Below are positions 5,917 to 5,935 of a stretch of 5,935 bases of DNA, in pieces. The DNA comes from Anaerolineae bacterium (lineage in GTDB: Bacteria > Chloroflexota > Anaerolineae > B4-G1 > SLSP01). The stretch covers positions 1 to 5,935 of the forward strand of contig JAFGKB010000213.1 of the NCBI GenBank assembly GCA_016928755.1, in the 5' to 3' direction. How positions within the stretch are numbered: the first letter of the stretch is position 1; each line of letters begins with the position of its first letter. The notes beneath the pieces are model-generated. The model saw only the letters and a program-made list of their open reading frames with translations, made no database searches and had not been told where the DNA came from. The translations under genes and the position numbers were made by a program.

Positions 5917-5935
5917 AGACAAGACAAGACAAGAC
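5916..5935. repeat. Tandem AAGAC repeat, four copies reaching the window edge
   Basis: Four exact copies of the pentamer AAGAC run to the last base, so the true length is unknown. The tract lies outside any gene. It could be a short variable repeat or, if this is a contig end, an assembly effect where a repeat stopped or looped the assembly. Confidence 0.75.

Noticed and set aside
5916..5935. AAGAC repeats considered as the beginning of a CRISPR array or origin iterons
   Set aside because: The units are five bases long with no spacers, far shorter than CRISPR repeats or iterons. There are no cas, rep or dnaA genes nearby.

Overview
The window looks like a piece of a Chloroflexota chromosome, most likely Anaerolineae or a relative, at about 50% GC. 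I place it there because a membrane-anchored protein with a phage-baseplate-J-like domain sits in front of ruvX and mltG. The N-terminal module and the C-terminal 'tryptophan-proline' tail of that protein match what I remember of Chloroflexota proteins. This placement rests on recalled family knowledge, not a search. Nothing in the four genes looks phage-, plasmid- or island-borne.

Layout. On the minus strand, reading right to left, there is an apparent three-gene operon. It runs from the baseplate-J-like membrane protein (1573-3096) to ruvX (1122-1535) to mltG (28-1125). The first two genes are 37 nt apart and ruvX and mltG share a 4-nt stop/start overlap. An AT-rich hairpin follows mltG at the left edge. 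A 146-bp divergent region (3097-3242) holds a perfect 9+9 bp inverted repeat, -10-like boxes facing both ways and ribosome binding sites. On the plus strand a single large gene (3243-5759) encodes a cytosolic M1-family zinc aminopeptidase of 838 residues with all catalytic motifs. The last 176 bases (5760-5935) contain no gene. They hold three hairpins, a TATAAT box and four tandem copies of AAGAC that run off the window edge.

How the genes fit together. MltG cuts nascent glycan strands at the outer face of the membrane and RuvX is a small RNase-H-fold nuclease of the YqgF family. The baseplate-J-like protein has a cytoplasmic N-terminal module, one membrane segment and a large external part, so with MltG it forms a cell-envelope pair. 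The aminopeptidase finishes the breakdown of peptides in the cytoplasm and has no obvious pathway link to the operon. The two units may share a regulator acting at the central palindrome.

The window is mostly ordinary housekeeping sequence. The parts most worth a second look are the uncharacterised baseplate-J-like membrane protein, the divergent palindrome and the structured non-coding right end. I found no clear new defence system, CRISPR array or intact mobile element.
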